The notes beneath the pieces are model-generated. The model was not told where the DNA came from. It worked only from the letters and a program-made list of their open reading frames with translations, and did no database searches. 64,000 bases of DNA, from positions 76,804,816 through 76,868,815 of the forward strand of contig OX352764.1 of assembly GCA_947095585.1 (NCBI GenBank), written 5' to 3'. The stretch's first letter is position 1, and each line of letters begins with the position of its first letter. Source of the DNA: Nephrocerus scutellatus. Its lineage: Eukaryota > Arthropoda > Insecta > Diptera > Pipunculidae. Below, piece after piece: positions 22,547-34,364 of the stretch. The position numbers were made by a program, and so were the translations under genes.

Positions 22547-22619
22547 CAGTGTACATACAATAACTTTAAACTTTCTGATTATATAGATACGGAGGGGATA
22601 CGGATGGTCAGTTGAAGAT

Positions 22620-22845
22620 AATCACCATCATCATCATACAAATGGGGTACGCACCAGGTATCCGCAAAAATTCTGTCCACCGGTCCCGATTTTGTGCCGA
22701 TTGTTTCCAGCCTGGCCTGGCTGTCGTGTCTCATATCTCCTATCGCAAAAGTGTCTCCGAGCAGTATTCTCTTCGCTAATTTGAACTAGGTTTACAGCTT
22801 ACTGGAACCTACCAAGCTTAATTCTGTACAAGATGTCGACATCGT
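22620..22845 (-). pseudogene. RTE-like LINE 3' end
   Basis: Minus-strand relic of the RTE-like ORF2 tail. CCACCGGTCCCGATTTTGTG (about 22679) parallels 26290-26310 and 47400-47420, where the copies encode the 'DSKSGP' stretch near the protein's end. No open frame of use remains. Confidence 0.6.
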
Positions 22846-22849
22846 ACAT

Positions 22850-23130
22850 AAATAATAATAATATTCGGCGCTACAGACCGTTGCGATTTAAGGAGTAGCT
22901 TCTCGCGACCATTTGTGTTGGGCATGTATATGTTTGCAGACAAATGGAAGGGACCTACAATTTAATGCCGGATCCGAAACTTTCCGTGACAAGTTATTAC
23001 TCTCGGACGTTTTTCAGACATTCGCCAGAGGTGGGACACCGTGAAAAATACTTTTGGTGTTATTGGAATTCGAACCAAGAACCTCCTGCTCAGAAGCCAT
23101 GCACTTATCTACTGAGCCACGTAGCCCACT
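22850..23130 (-). mobile_element. tRNA-derived SINE, copy 1
   Basis: On the minus strand the head begins with an RNA polymerase III A box (TGGCTCAGTAG) followed by a B-box-like TTGGTTCGAATTCC about 40 bp later, as in a tRNA gene. The body follows (CACGGTGTCCCACCTC...CTCGCGACC...) and the tail is (ATT)n at about 22850-22865. Copies 2 (28612-28840) and 3 (38725-39029) share head, body and ATT tail. ORFs crossing it (22944-23183) are spurious. Confidence 0.8.
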
Positions 23131-23379
23131 TCTTCCCTACATACGAGGTCAAAAATTATCCGGAATACTTTTCTCCCGATTGAGGAGGCGTTCTACTATA
23201 TTGATTGAGGGACAAATGTGGGATATTCGGCCCTCTTGATTTTGCCTGGATTTAAGCTAGACTGGTGTTAGCGTATATGGCTTTCTTGTCTTGTAGGTTA
23301 GAAATAGAGTGATGTTATAACACGATAGTTAATGGACATTGCGGTATATATTTTCCTATGTGTTAGGAGCAGGATGACT

Positions 23380-23930
23380 CTGGAGAAGGTCGTTTCTTCC
23401 TCCAATACTTTTAATACCTAAATTGTTTGGTGTTGTACGGCCCCTCCAAGTTTTACCAGCATCTATGGGATGCCATCGTATCCAGGGGCCTTATTTTTTT
23501 AGCCGATATATCGCTCGGCTAACTTTTACTAAACTCGAAGGCGGCACTATAGTGTGGTCGTCAGACTTAAGTGGAGGTTCAAATTCTTCATTTAGTTAGC
23601 CATTTAGCAACTCAGGACAGTAATCTTTCCTTCGCTCTAAGATGCCTTTATGATCGACGATCAGATTACCATCTTAAGTTTATGCAACGCGGTGTATATT
23701 ACGTCATACCGGGGACTATATGGTATATTGGTGTGATTCCTGCCTAGTTCATGCACAACCAGCACGAGATTTTTCTCGCACGCTGCTGTATTTCGCCTGT
23801 GAACTGTGATCTCATATCTTCTTTTATATTCTTCTTCGCGTCTCCATATTTCTTCTACCACCGGTATTACAGACCCTAAATTTACTCTCCCTGCATTTAG
23901 GATGACTCCTGTCACTTGACCATATTTGTT
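23380..23930 (-). pseudogene. RTE-like LINE, linker to RT N-terminus
   Basis: The minus-strand open run 23915-23661 ('VVEEIWRREEEYKRRYE') leads, after frameshifts, to 'GILERRKDYCPELLNG' and then 'SRAIYRLKNKAPGYDGIP', the pre-motif-1 region of RTE-like reverse transcriptases. A second copy of the same block is at 27419-27186. Stops and shifts break it. Confidence 0.7.
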
Positions 23931-25590
23931 TACGATCGCGAATAGCGATCAAATATTTTAAACCACATGTTGCTAAATGATTGCAATTATTTAATAATTC
24001 TTTCTAACATTAAGCATTGGTAAGAATTTTTACTCATTCATTTTACCACACTCATTCTCGGGGAAAATTTCGACACCATTAACTTTAGCTTATAATTTTG
24101 CTGATGTTGATGTCGCATAGTCTTAAATAATGTTGTCGGCTATGATTTCCAACAAAATTTTGTAGTAGAAGTCCGAATGGAACGCACAGTTGCAGGAAAA
24201 GTAATCCTAGACACGCATCTAGAAGATGATGCTAATTAATAACGAGGTTGACAGCTGCGTTGTTAGTTCACTGTCGCTCAGCATAACTATCGCGGACCCA
24301 CTCGATCAATCTTTGAGTAAACAACTTTTTGTATTTATTTTGATTGTGATTCGGATTTAACATGAGCTGCTTCACATTAAGAGGAAATTTTAAAGGCCTT
24401 TACTAGCAGTAGTAGTGGAATGGAATGGAATGGAAATGTTAATTGCGGTGTGATAATCGGCTTGGCTTTGGTGAAATTTTAGGCTACCTCCGCGATCATC
24501 AACACTCAACAGCAACCGCCACGATTCTAATTAATGTGTCTTCTGATGTTATCTATTTACTCTGAAGATTCCGTGAAAGTGGCAAGAAAGATTCATTGAA
24601 ATCAAAATAAATTCTCAAGTCGTCAGCCTGAGACGCATCGCATGAATGCTACAGTCGGTCTTGCATCTTGAAGGCGGAACAAGCACTTTATCAGGCTAGT
24701 CGTCGACAGCCAAGCCATAGTGAGATTATTTTTGATGTTTAATAGGCTGTGGATGTGTGTTTGTGTGTGCTGGCGGTAAAACTTCAAACATCACTAGGCT
24801 CCAACATCAAACGATTGCATTTCACATCAATGGAGAAGTTTCAACTACGAAAGTTAAGTAGGCAGCATCAATAAACATAAAACAGATCTTTTGTGCGTTT
24901 GTGTCTACTGGTGATCAATGATGAAGCGGTGAAATTAAAGTTGCAGCAGAAAACGCCAATGCACCGTTTCTCTGTCGTAAGGTTTTCTCGCGATCGCTTC
25001 ATATCTTACTGAGTAATTGTTCCAAATGTTCGCCGGAATCCATTCAATCTTCCACTGTGCGCCTTGAACAAAAAATAAAAACTTCTCCCCTCTCCTACAT
25101 ACACACACAATGAACACAGGGAATGGAGTAACGACAAATTGCTTTGAGATCTGTTAGATAAATAATAAATAAATAATGCGTTTGGTTTGATATAGATACA
25201 TAGGGATGTTGAGATCGTGCCACATTGGGTTTTATCTCTTTTTGAGTCGGTTTTTGAATGGATTCGGAAAAATTTATTGTTTGACAGCAGTCATTAGTTA
25301 GGAGAACATTGCGAGATTTAGACCGGCGGATGCTTTAAGCAGATTAAACCGTCTACGAAGAGTACTCTCTTGGTGGTGGTGGCCGTGGTGATTAATTGAC
25401 TTTGGATACTTTTTTAATTATAGACAACAAACGCCTTTGTTAGAAATCTTGATAAGATGGTGAATGATTGCGGTCGTCATACGTAACAAATGTAGAACAA
25501 TCCCATAATTATAATAATTAAAATTAGGGGAGAAATGACAAATGATACGCAACAATCATGACATTAATGACTAGTGAAATTTTAAATAGT
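23930..25590. other. Anonymous DNA, no supported gene
   Basis: No ORF longer than about 60 codons has any recognisable content. It includes a short GAATG-type run at about 24417-24440 and a GGTGGT run at about 25370-25392. It may be host intergenic or intronic sequence. Confidence 0.5.
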
Positions 25591-25853
25591 CATATCGGAT
25601 ACTTATAAACAGTAACGGGTGGTATGTAGATACTCGTACGTATAAGTTTTCTTGTGATTAATTTTGGCTCTATAATTGGGACTCGATCTTGGATTTCTGC
25701 AAAAAGTCTCTCGAGCTGATTTCGTGCCGTTGTCATCCAGTGTGGAATTTCCAAACTGAGTATCCCTGACCATGTTATTCTTTCAAAAAAGGATTTGCTT
25801 ACCCCGCGGTCGTGTTCCATTAATCCTTTTGCACATTTTGATCGTTTTATCAT
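25590..25853 (-). pseudogene. Unidentified 87-codon ORF, possibly element-derived
   Basis: ATG-initiated minus-strand ORF with 'NQLERLFAEIQDRVPIIEP' and basic segments. I do not recognise a domain. It sits beside LINE debris, so it may be a decayed ORF1 piece, or chance. Confidence 0.25.
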
Positions 25854-25879
25854 CGCTAATACGAGCTGGATTTATGTGC

Positions 25880-26220
25880 GGCTCTCCGACGTAATTTTTA
25901 GCTATTTCTGTTATTAAGACCTCGCAAATTCCAGTTAACAGGCCTAAAAACATAACAAGGAAGGGATGTTGAGTTATTTGCTGGCTTAAACAATATCATT
26001 CAGCTTGTCAATGAGCCCATTCGAATTCCAGACATTACAAGTCATAACGCTAATACCCTTGACTTGTTTCTTACCTCTCATCCTAACAAATACACCGTCA
26101 ATGTATTATCACCACTGGGCTCTTATAATTGCAATTTTGGGACCTACTTTATCATACTCTACAATAGGTATGTCCAAAGTCCCACTCAATGTGCCTATAA
26201 CTAGAGCACTAAATGACTTT
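25880..26220 (+). pseudogene. CR1-like LINE endonuclease C-terminal fragment
   Basis: The plus strand reads 'LNNIIQLVNEPIRIPDITSH' then 'NTLDLFLTSHPNKYTVNVLS' and 'PLGSYN', the end of an apurinic-type endonuclease domain (the usual SPLGSSDH motif is altered, losing the catalytic region). It ends abruptly where the minus-strand RTE-like element begins. It is probably the same CR1-like family as 26750-27183. Confidence 0.75.
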
Positions 26221-26224
26221 TATT

Positions 26225-26745
26225 CATAATCATATTTGGCTCTACAACCGATGTCCGGCGAGGTCCTGGCCTTCCACAAAAAAATATCTCCACCGGTCCT
26301 GATTTTGAGTCGATTTCATCCAGGTTGGCATACCCAAACTCTGGGCGTCCTAAGAGGTCATGATGCTTTTTGCTAAGCATCCAAGTCTCGGATCCATATG
26401 TAAGTACTGGTATGACCATTGTCTTATACACCAGCGGCTGTTATAGTTAAATTCCTGGATTTGAAGAGTCTCGACAGACTAAAGTAGACTTTGTTGGCTT
26501 TGGGCAAACGTGTGCTTATTTCTGGTTCCATGCTGTTATCGACTGCTACAATTGACCCGAGATAGTAAAAGGATTGCACTTCTTTAAACATGCGGGACAA
26601 ATGTTGGGTCTTCTACTCGCATTTTGTTTTGCTCTCATTTATGCACAGCCCTAGATTTCATGCCGCCTGCTCGATCTGGATGAAAGCTTTTTGAACAGCT
26701 CTTCGGTTTCTAACATCGGTGTCAATGTCGTCTACGTAAGCCAGA
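26225..26745 (-). pseudogene. RTE-like LINE, RT palm-thumb to C-terminus
   Basis: Downstream half of the RTE-like element on the minus strand. About 26745-26640: 'IQILAYVDDIDTDV' (the catalytic YADD changed to YVDD) and 'GLCINESKT'. About 26431-26201: 'MYKTMVIPVLTYGSETWML' (thumb motif), then 'YANLDEIDSKSGPVEIFF' and the CGRPGPRR tail. It is continuous with 27186-28260 but separated from it by a CR1-like insertion. Confidence 0.8.
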
Positions 26746-26749
26746 ATCT

Positions 26750-27183
26750 GAATGAACTTATAGAGAAAGGAAGTTACTAGTCCAATCGAGAAGGGTGTTA
26801 TTAATTCCATGGGCATTCATTTGCGACAAAAACGCTTGATGCCACACTCTGTCAAATGCCATGGAAATATAGAGTGCAACAACTTTACTTTCACCAAATT
26901 TGTGAATAGACAGGTTCCACTTTTCAGTGAGATCAGCCATCAGGTCACCTGTAAACCATTCTGCTGGTTTTAATACGATTGATTAGGGTTTCCATGACCT
27001 TAAAAAGTATAGATGTTAGCGCAATGGGTCGGTACGAGGAAATAGAAGACGTCCTTGGGACGACTCCAGAAGAATAAGAGAAAGGGAAAAGTCTGCGCAG
27101 TGGAAGAACAACTCTTCAAAGCTATAGCAGGAATGCCATCAGGCCCAGCAGATTCGTGAATATTGAGATCATTTATGGCGGGA
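26750..27183 (-). pseudogene. CR1-like LINE RT fragment nested in the RTE element
   Basis: The minus strand encodes 'AINDLNIHESAGPDGIPAIA' (RT start), a decayed middle, then the open run 26940-26758 with 'MADLTEKWNLSIHKFG' and 'VVALYISMAFDRVWHQAFLS' (RT motif 3; catalytic Asp of DxSKAFD changed to Tyr). This is a CR1/Jockey-type sequence, different from the RTE-like frames on both sides, so it is an insertion or patch. Confidence 0.8.
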
Positions 27184-27185
27184 CC

Positions 27186-28260
27186 TCATGTTTTAATCAG
27201 CTCCGCTGGGATACCATCTGATCCTGGAGCCTTATTATCTATGAGCCTATTTATCGCCCTGCTAACTTCGTTTATGGTGGCGGCAGTAAAGTATGATCTT
27301 AGGTCATTGGTACTAGTAGTAGCAGTACTAATGACAGTGTTTTTAAGGCATGGACATTTATATTCTACACCCGACATCTTAGCCCCACGAGGCCACGACT
27401 TACTCTCCCTGCATTTCAAAGGGCAGCCATGTTGACTCGAATCGGATTTGCGGATTCAGTCTTTCGTGATGATGCAATCCACGCTCAAAGCACCATACCA
27501 ATAAGATAGTGGTCCGAGTCGACTTTGGCACCTCGGTAGTTCGTAATGTCATCAGGTTTGGGTTGTAGTGGCGGTCTATCAACACGTGGTCTATCTGGTT
27601 GCGAGAGGCTCCATCAGGAGATACCCAGGTAGCTTTGTGGATATTTTTACGCGCAAACCTTGTACTCACAACGACCAAATTATTGCTTGATGCCATCTCT
27701 ATGACTCGTTGTCCATTGTCATTAGTGTTTACGTATAAGCTATGGGTGTCATTATACTGCCTCAATACTGACTCCCTTCATATTCCCCAGAATGAATTTT
27801 ACATCGTACTGAGGGCAGGCATGGAGTTCCCGTTTGACTGATTGAAAGAATTATTATTTTTCATCATCTGGGGAATCCTCTGTAGGGGCGTGAAGGTTTA
27901 TGAGGCTTATGTTTTTAAATCTGCCCCGCACGCGAAGGGTACTTAGCCGTTCATTTACTGCTTTAAAGCCGATAACGGTGGGTTTCATTCTTTGGCTGAC
28001 TAGAAACCCCACCCCGAGCACATGATGTCTTGCATGAAAGCTATAATATATGGCATATTCTGATTTTTGTAAGACACCATTCATCTGCCATCGCATTTCC
28101 TGAATTGCATTTATGTCAGCCATATACATATTTGGACATGGTTTCGGCTAGCTGCTGTGCAGATGGAGCTCTATACAGCTCGTCGTCGCACCAGTCAGAG
28201 GTAGTTACGGTCACCTGCAATTCTGTGTTATTCGCCCTATTCTGCTGAAGGCGGACACCC
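27186..28260 (-). pseudogene. RTE-like LINE endonuclease and RT start
   Basis: 5' half of an RTE-like ORF2. 28129-27854: endonuclease N-terminal part ('ADINAIQEMRWQMNG', catalytic Glu in QEMRW; 'GVGFLVSQRMKP', 'FKAVNERLSTLRVRGRFKN', 'INLHAPTEDSPDDEK'). 27765-27400: 'NDNGQRVIEMASSNNLVVVS', 'KNIHKATWVSPDGASRNQID', 'HVLID'. 27419-27186: 'INEVSRAINRLIDNKAPGSD', 'GIPAELIKT' (RT motif 1-2). Frameshifts divide the pieces, and the DFNAKVG and SDH motifs are damaged or lost. Many animal genomes annotate this protein type as 'craniofacial development protein 2-like'; that name is a known misannotation. Confidence 0.85.
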
Positions 28261-28611
28261 AAGTGATTTTTATTACTTTAGCGGACATATTGGCATGAAT
28301 TCCATTACGTCAATTTTCAAAAAATCGTTAAAAATGTTTCCTAATTATTAAATATTTTATTATGTCTAGCTGAATACCCGGTGTTCCCCGATCCGAAAAC
28401 TATGGATTCGACATTAATTTCGGTTTTAGATTTTTTCTAAATGTCAACACGATCCCAAAAAATATAGATTCGACACCAATAACGGTCGTTGTGGTTTATT
28501 TTAGCATGTCACCCCTTCTCAACACATTTGTAAGCAGGCTTGTTAGATTCACTTAAAGATTTAGCAAAACTAATTCAGCAACAAACCAAAGACAATAACA
28601 GTGACAATAAT
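28260..28611. other. No recognisable gene
   Basis: AT-rich. It contains two imperfect copies of a short stretch ('gattcgacattaatttcggtt' type, about 28408 and 28468) roughly 60 bp apart, suggesting a small local duplication. Confidence 0.4.
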
Positions 28612-28840
28612 GTGGGTGCCGTGGCTCTAGTGGTACGTGCGTTGAACTTCTGAGCAGTAGGTTCGAGGTTCGCATCTCAGAAACACCAGAAGTATTTTTC
28701 ACATTTCCACCTCTCGCGAATGTATGACAAACATTGTTTTCAACTCGCCTTTCGGCAAAATTATAACACGCATAGCACGAATGGCTGCGAGAAGCTAGGC
28801 CTTGGACCGCAACAGTCTGTCGCGCCAAATATTATTATTA
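28612..28840 (+). mobile_element. tRNA-derived SINE, copy 2
   Basis: A box TGGCTCTAGTGG (about 28622), then GGTTCGAGGTTCGCATC (B-box region, about 28660), body, and (ATT)n tail at about 28828-28840. It is shorter than the other copies because of an internal deletion in the body. A minus-strand ORF across it (28553-28828) is spurious. Confidence 0.8.
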
Positions 28841-30094
28841 ACAACGAATAAATCAATTAAAGGCATCAGCATTCTTCCCAGTGTACCACGACTGTCAAAG
28901 TAATTGTAATTTGTAACTGCTGTCAAAATCAAGGCTTAATTAGTAAAATTGACATACAAACAACCTGATTGATTGCCAGACATAAACGGTTTATTATTCT
29001 CTCCCGCTCTCACATACAACCACACAATACGGCCAATTGATTTCAATTGATTTAGTGCCTTGGTTATGCGATTCACAAGTCCCGATATTGTTATGGTTAT
29101 TGTTGACTGTCGTCTTAAATAGCAGTGGCACAGGCCAAAAAGTGTACGCTAAAACAATGTCACTTCACCAGCATGTTTTTTGATTTATCACCTCGTTAGG
29201 TTAAATGTCACAAAGCAACACAGTACAAGAATCCAACAGTGACACTCACTGTTTCAGTAGTTACTGACGAACTTTCTCCATTTACAATGAAATGAAATAA
29301 ATATTAATTGAAAAGAAAAATGTAATTGCGTTGATTACTTTTGATTCGAAAATATATTATGTTCCGATAGAGAGAGAGAAATTAATTTATTTATGAGGAC
29401 TTAACAATTGTTACAAATGCATAAGTAACACAATCTGCCTCTGTGCGGAATTGACGGCGAGCACTTATTTTTACATCGTCAATTGCACAAAATGAATCGA
29501 ACGAAATGTTCAATTCATGTTAAGTTGTCAAAACTGTTCAATCAAATTGTAAATTGAAATCATTCCAGCATTTCAGAGTAATCTTTCTCCGGCAAATGAC
29601 AATTGACGCAATTACAATTTTTTAAGAAGAAAAGTGGCTATGAGTCGTCGTCGTCGTCGAGTGCCTTATACTCGGTCGCTTGAACACAGATTTAACATCG
29701 ACGAACTTGTTCATTGCACTTAGATAGAAAATAACGATAACAACCGATGTTTGAATGCTTTTGAATGACGACTGAGTTTCAGTTGGAACTTAATGAAGAG
29801 ATTTGAAATCAGCCAAGGCGGGGTGTGACAACATTTCAATTTAATGTCAAGTTCTGTGGATTCTGACAGTAAATTGACTGTAATGAATGAAAAGTGTGGC
29901 TTAATCTGACGTGTTACAAACCCAAAGTTAATTGCGTTTATTTCTTGGTGAATAGACTAATTTGGCGTCTGTCAGTCAGTACTGTTATTAAATGTATGAG
30001 CGATTGTGTGTTCCATGAACGCACCAGCGAGTACTAACAATTTAAAAAGTTTTCAAGGTAAGACACAGATAGTGACTTAAGACCTTTTTGATTC
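28841..30094. other. Anonymous DNA, no supported gene
   Basis: No ORF of 60 codons or more. Features noted: GTCGTCGTCGTCG (about 29646), a GAGAGAGAG run (about 29371) and several CAATTG/AATTG-rich stretches. It could be host noncoding or regulatory DNA. Confidence 0.45.
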
Positions 30095-30265
30095 ATTATT
30101 TTATATAATTAGTGCACGCTTCAAGGGATTTGAACCTTTATGATGTCTAGGCACAGCGTGGGCTTGAAAATATTTCGATATAGGAAGGAAAGAAAGTGTT
30201 GTGGTAGGTGGGAGTTGTGTTAACGCCCGAGCTCTCACAAAGTTTAATATTCTGCTCATAAAATA
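30095..30265. repeat. 'ATTAGCGC' dispersed repeat, copy A
   Basis: Shares TATAATTAG(C/T)GCA, a TTCAAGGGATTTG box, GTGTTGTGGTAGGTGG and CGAGC(T)CTCACAAAGT with 47815-47990 and 62385-62545. On the minus strand the box reads GGTTCAAATCC, matching the tRNA B box, so a SINE origin is possible; I cannot see a convincing A box. Confidence 0.65.
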
Positions 30266-31260
30266 CACATTACCGACATTAATTTGGCAATGTTATCTAG
30301 TTTTAAGATTCAGTTTAAGGGACTTTTCACCCTTTTTTATACCTAATAACAATTAACAATTTCAGGAATAATTAATATTATATAAGAAAAGCCCAATTCT
30401 GAAAGTAACGCTTTATTGTGAATAACACCAAATTTGTACATGATTTTACTCATGTGAGACGTTGGACGAGATATTTACGATATTCACACAATATATGTTC
30501 GTTTAATGAGCCAATAAGTTGACCTTTTTTTTTGCTCTGTAGTCGATTTATTTACGAAAATGTATATTTATGTTTGTCTTGAGGGGGTCTGTGTTTTTTT
30601 TTTGTCGTGGGTGGGTCGGTGGTACACGGGAAACGGCGGAGTTATGAGGTAGTAGTGTAGGATATTGTTCTTTATTCGCTTTTATTTTGTGTTCTGTACC
30701 AGAGTTTCATTCAGAGCGACCAGTCATCTCCACAGCTCACGATTTTGAGCCGCTATAAAATTTGGAATTCCTTGTCTACCTATATCTTCAGCAAAGTCTT
30801 TATTTTTTCATTCATTTTCATATAATTGCTTTTTACCGGACCCTATAGGCCTATTTTTTAAAACATTTATTTAACTTGACTTGACCACTGTTTGTCTGTA
30901 TTTTCGACTACTGGGAGGTCTTTTTTAACCACATTTCATATGACCTAGAGAGCTGAAATTCTGCGAGTCTCTAAGTGCCAAATATCAAACGCTTGTCGCC
31001 TTTCACGTGTGGCACGTGTGATGGGAGGACATTTTTTTTCGACTACTTTGAGGTACTTTTAACAACCTTTCACATGACCAAGAGAGCTGAAAACAAGGGC
31101 AGTCAATGGAGTCTGTTTACACGTCTCTGACAAAATTTAAGAAGCAATCTCCCTTCTAGCTGAAAGTGGTTGAAGGTCGATCAGTAAACATATAGCCTTA
31201 TATCACATGCCTTAATGCATATCTTGTAAAAGAATTTTAAATTCTCTCCAGTCTAATAAA
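30265..31260. other. No recognisable gene
   Basis: Two related ~110-bp stretches at about 30900-31010 and 31030-31140 share 'cgactact..gaggt..tttt.aac', 'catatgacc.agagagctgaaa' and look like an old tandem duplication. No coding content. Confidence 0.4.
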
Positions 31261-31910
31261 ATATAAATTAATATTAGAGTTTAAAATAATGCAACCATAT
31301 TCTAAAATGGAGCGCACAGTTGTAACATATATATTTTTTAAAATACAAGGATCTTTAAACTCAACAGCGTATCACTTAAGAAAAGCCAAAGACGCCCACG
31401 CTTTTGCAGAAATATATTCAACGTGTTTACTGAAAGTTAAGCCACAGTCCATCATTATGCCTAAGTCAAAACATTGACTCAATCACTTTAGGAATAGAAA
31501 TCGTGCCAAGACTATATGTATTTGATTGCTTGAGCAGGCCTATATAAAAAGATATTGATTTGCATTTTAAATGCTTAATACACAAGAGTTTTGTATTACA
31601 CCAATCAATTAAGGTATCATGATCTTCTTGTAATATTGTCCTCCAAGCCAGAAATTGTTCTATAAAATTATACCTTACATCACCATCATTAACGATATCA
31701 TGATTGAAATTCTTTTTAAAGAATGAGGCGAAGAAATCAGAAATGGTTTCCATTGAATCCGAAGAAGAGCCTGCATAAGTCTGACCGATAGCCTAGACAT
31801 GGTTTTTTTCTTACAATTGAAGAATTTCCAAAAAGCATTTGGATTTGATTTAAGGTTCGACTCTACACGGAAAACATATTGACCATAGAGAAGTTTGCTT
31901 AAAAAATTAT
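31260..31910 (-). pseudogene. LINE remnant (linker + RT thumb), internally deleted
   Basis: Minus strand: about 31890-31760 encodes 'KSKCFLEILQL', then 31753-31466 'METISDFFASFFKKNFNHDI' (the endonuclease-RT linker; FFASFF-type motif), jumping directly to 'LQEDHDTLIDWCNTKLLCIK', normally found after the FADD motif. The catalytic palm is thus deleted. A decayed thumb follows to about 31260. It resembles CR1/Jockey-group elements with 3' ends like those at 56059 and 59320. Confidence 0.6.
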
Positions 31911-33640
31911 ATTCCCGACTTCTTCCCGACTTCCCGAAAAATTTTCTGTTTAGCTCGGAAGGGTATAACTTTAATTTCGTATGAATTTTATTTATGCAGT
32001 TTTTTAACTATGATATTTGGTATCTAACAACTCCTAGGAAACCTAAGAACTTCTTGTGATATATTTAGTTACGAGTTAATCAATGCGGAGATCGCCTTTT
32101 ATACCAATGGTTAGGAGCATTAGCTTGGGAGGCCGGTAAAGTTTTAATCGAAACTGTTAAGTTATGTTCCTTTTGAATGAAAACGAGCCAGAATCTTTGT
32201 TACGAGATGATTTGAATTCAATCAATGATTTGTTTGCTCTTGCTGTAATTTAAACTCCCACTCCGTGAAGACGTCTGGTTTTGTTGTCCTTTAAGGTTTA
32301 ACATCAATTTTCCTTAAAAAAATTAGAATGCACAAATAATATAAAAAAATTGTTAGATAAAAAAAATCGTATATAATAAAAACCACTACCAGGTCGCTTA
32401 TAATAGTATACTAATATAGCGTGTAAGTTTCTTTTTTTTCTTACTAATCATAGTTGTATATTGTTAATAATTTGGATTAAATAAATGATTAAAACAAAAA
32501 ACGTACGCGATAAATGGATGTGAATGGAAATCACCCTTTCCCAGCCATCTTATTTCGCTAATGTCTGGTATTTATATTTGGTAGAGCCACATACGAATCT
32601 GTCTTAGCACGCACAACATATCAGTTCATGCAGACATTTGAAAACATTCCAAGACTAAAAAAACAAAAACGCATTGATACCCCTTCATGCTAATAGAGCT
32701 AGTAACAACTTTGTTATTTGAATAAATAATAATAAAAACGTCATTTATGTCAACAGCAGCAATTTACGAAACCACAATGCCAGTTTAGATCCAAACTGTT
32801 GCACATTTCTAGACAATACAAAAAGAATTAAGAAATAAATTTCAATCAGTGGAAATGACTCTCGCTGGCTTGTTGTAGGACTTAAAACAACAAATTATGA
32901 TAAATTAGTTGGAAACTTATAAGCGACTAACGTCGTGTCACAAATGGGTGCGCAGTGCAGGCACTGATGCTCTTCCAAACCCCAACAACTACTCGCATCA
33001 ATAGTTACTCAGGAAAATTAACACTCCAACGGAGACCATTTCCATCGAATAAAAATCCCACAAATCAATTTACTGTTGACAAGTATGTACTGTGACGATG
33101 TCGTGGATGTCGTTTGGTCGTCGAGTGCAACTCGAGTGCAAGCAGACGTTACCATCATTAAAAAAAGGAATGTTCTTATTTTTTAAGGTTGAGAAATACC
33201 ATACAGCAAGTACCAGAATTGGCAAGTTAGATAAAAAATTTAACAAAATAACTATTCAGTCGGCTTTTGACTTGCATTAGGAATCAACGTTAGTATCCAT
33301 CCCCGGAAACGACAAAATTAAAAGATTTGCTTGATCTACAATTAACTACAAACAAAACTCTAAAAAAGTTCAATGGACTGTCATTGAACCTACTACCATT
33401 TCCACGAGAATTTTTGCTTACTTCCCCGTCTTATAATTGGAATGACTTTTTCTTGCACTAAATCTTTAAGTAAAAGTCTGCGTGTGTATTCATCATCATA
33501 TTTAACTGTATGACATAGAACCGTTACTGCTTTCCCGCAAAAAATCTCTTCTCCTGTTTTCAAGCTGTTGTCGACATCGCAGTATAGCACACGTCCTTGC
33601 GCACATACGGGGCCAACAATTATCCGTAAGACTTGCCTCT
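31910..33640. other. Anonymous DNA, no supported gene
   Basis: AT-rich. The 65-codon minus ORF 33590-33393 and the 62-codon plus ORF 33092-33280 show no recognisable domain. The region looks like host noncoding DNA. Confidence 0.4.
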
Positions 33641-34100
33641 CGAATGTGGCTTAGAGATCAGAATTATTTTTGCTAGGCACCAAGCTTTCGGATTGTCTTC
33701 TATACCAGAAGCTTGAATATCGTCGTTAAATTCCTGGATTTGAAGAGTCTTGGCAGACTATATAGGTTTTATTATCTGTAAGAAATCGTGCACGTATTTC
33801 GGGTCGATCCATACTGTTTTCGACCATACAGTTGACCCGGCATAGTTAAAAGATTGTACTGCCTCAAATTTGCGCTCTATTATCTTAACTGAGGGACCCA
33901 TGTAAGATCTTCCATTCGTAGAAGTGGCCAAAACATACTTTGTTTTTCTCCTATTAATTTCGTGCCACTCGCTCGATCTGGATGAAATTTTCTTGTAAGT
34001 CTCTTGGATATCAATATCTACTTAAGCCAGTATCTGGATAGACTTATAGAGGATTGTTTCTCTCGCCATTAAATCAGAGTCTCGCATTTTCTACAACGCT
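33640..34100 (-). pseudogene. RTE-like LINE RT fragment
   Basis: Parallel to 26440-26760: CCTGGATTTGAAGAGTCT (about 33731), GACCCGGCATAGTTAAAAGA (about 33833), CGCTCGATCTGGATGAAA (about 33969) and AGCCAGTATCTGGAT (about 34026) appear in the same order. This is the YADD-to-thumb part of the RTE-like reverse transcriptase, without an open frame. Confidence 0.65.
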
Positions 34101-34364
34101 AGGTTGGAGCGAACGTAGGTCAGCGCATCCATTTGTAGGAGTCAGATTTAGATATAGATTGAATTTGAATGGGCTTGATAGTGATCTTTACTTGGCTTAT
34201 AACATTGGTCATATTTAACCTATTTAGTTATTTCAATTTATTTCGGATCTCTCATAGCTTTATAAAGTTCTTCTCTGGCTCTGATTTAAAGTCTCTGTAG
34301 TTTTCGAGTTCAGAGCCAAAATTCTTCTCCCATGCTGTTTTCTTTCGCGGTTAACTATTTTTTC

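Larger units (their letters stand above)
15530..22551 (-). mobile_element. Two-gene CMC-like DNA transposon, apparently complete
   Basis: The termini are inverted repeats: CACGGAAAAAAATGTG at 15530 and, on the other strand from 22551, CACTGAAAAAAATATG (14 of 16 match). Both are flanked by TA (15528-15529 and 22552-22553), a 2-bp target duplication. CACTA/CACTG termini with a 2-4 bp duplication are the mark of the CACTA-Mirage-Chapaev group. Inside are two minus-strand genes, an intact transposase (18553-16091) and a nine-exon accessory gene (20988-18635). AT-rich subterminal regions carry many TTAAGG-type motifs in both orientations. A fold-back-family fragment sits at about 21055-21290, upstream of the accessory gene. 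Total length is 7022 bp. Superfamily placement is inference from termini and protein features; I cannot run a search. Confidence 0.85.
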
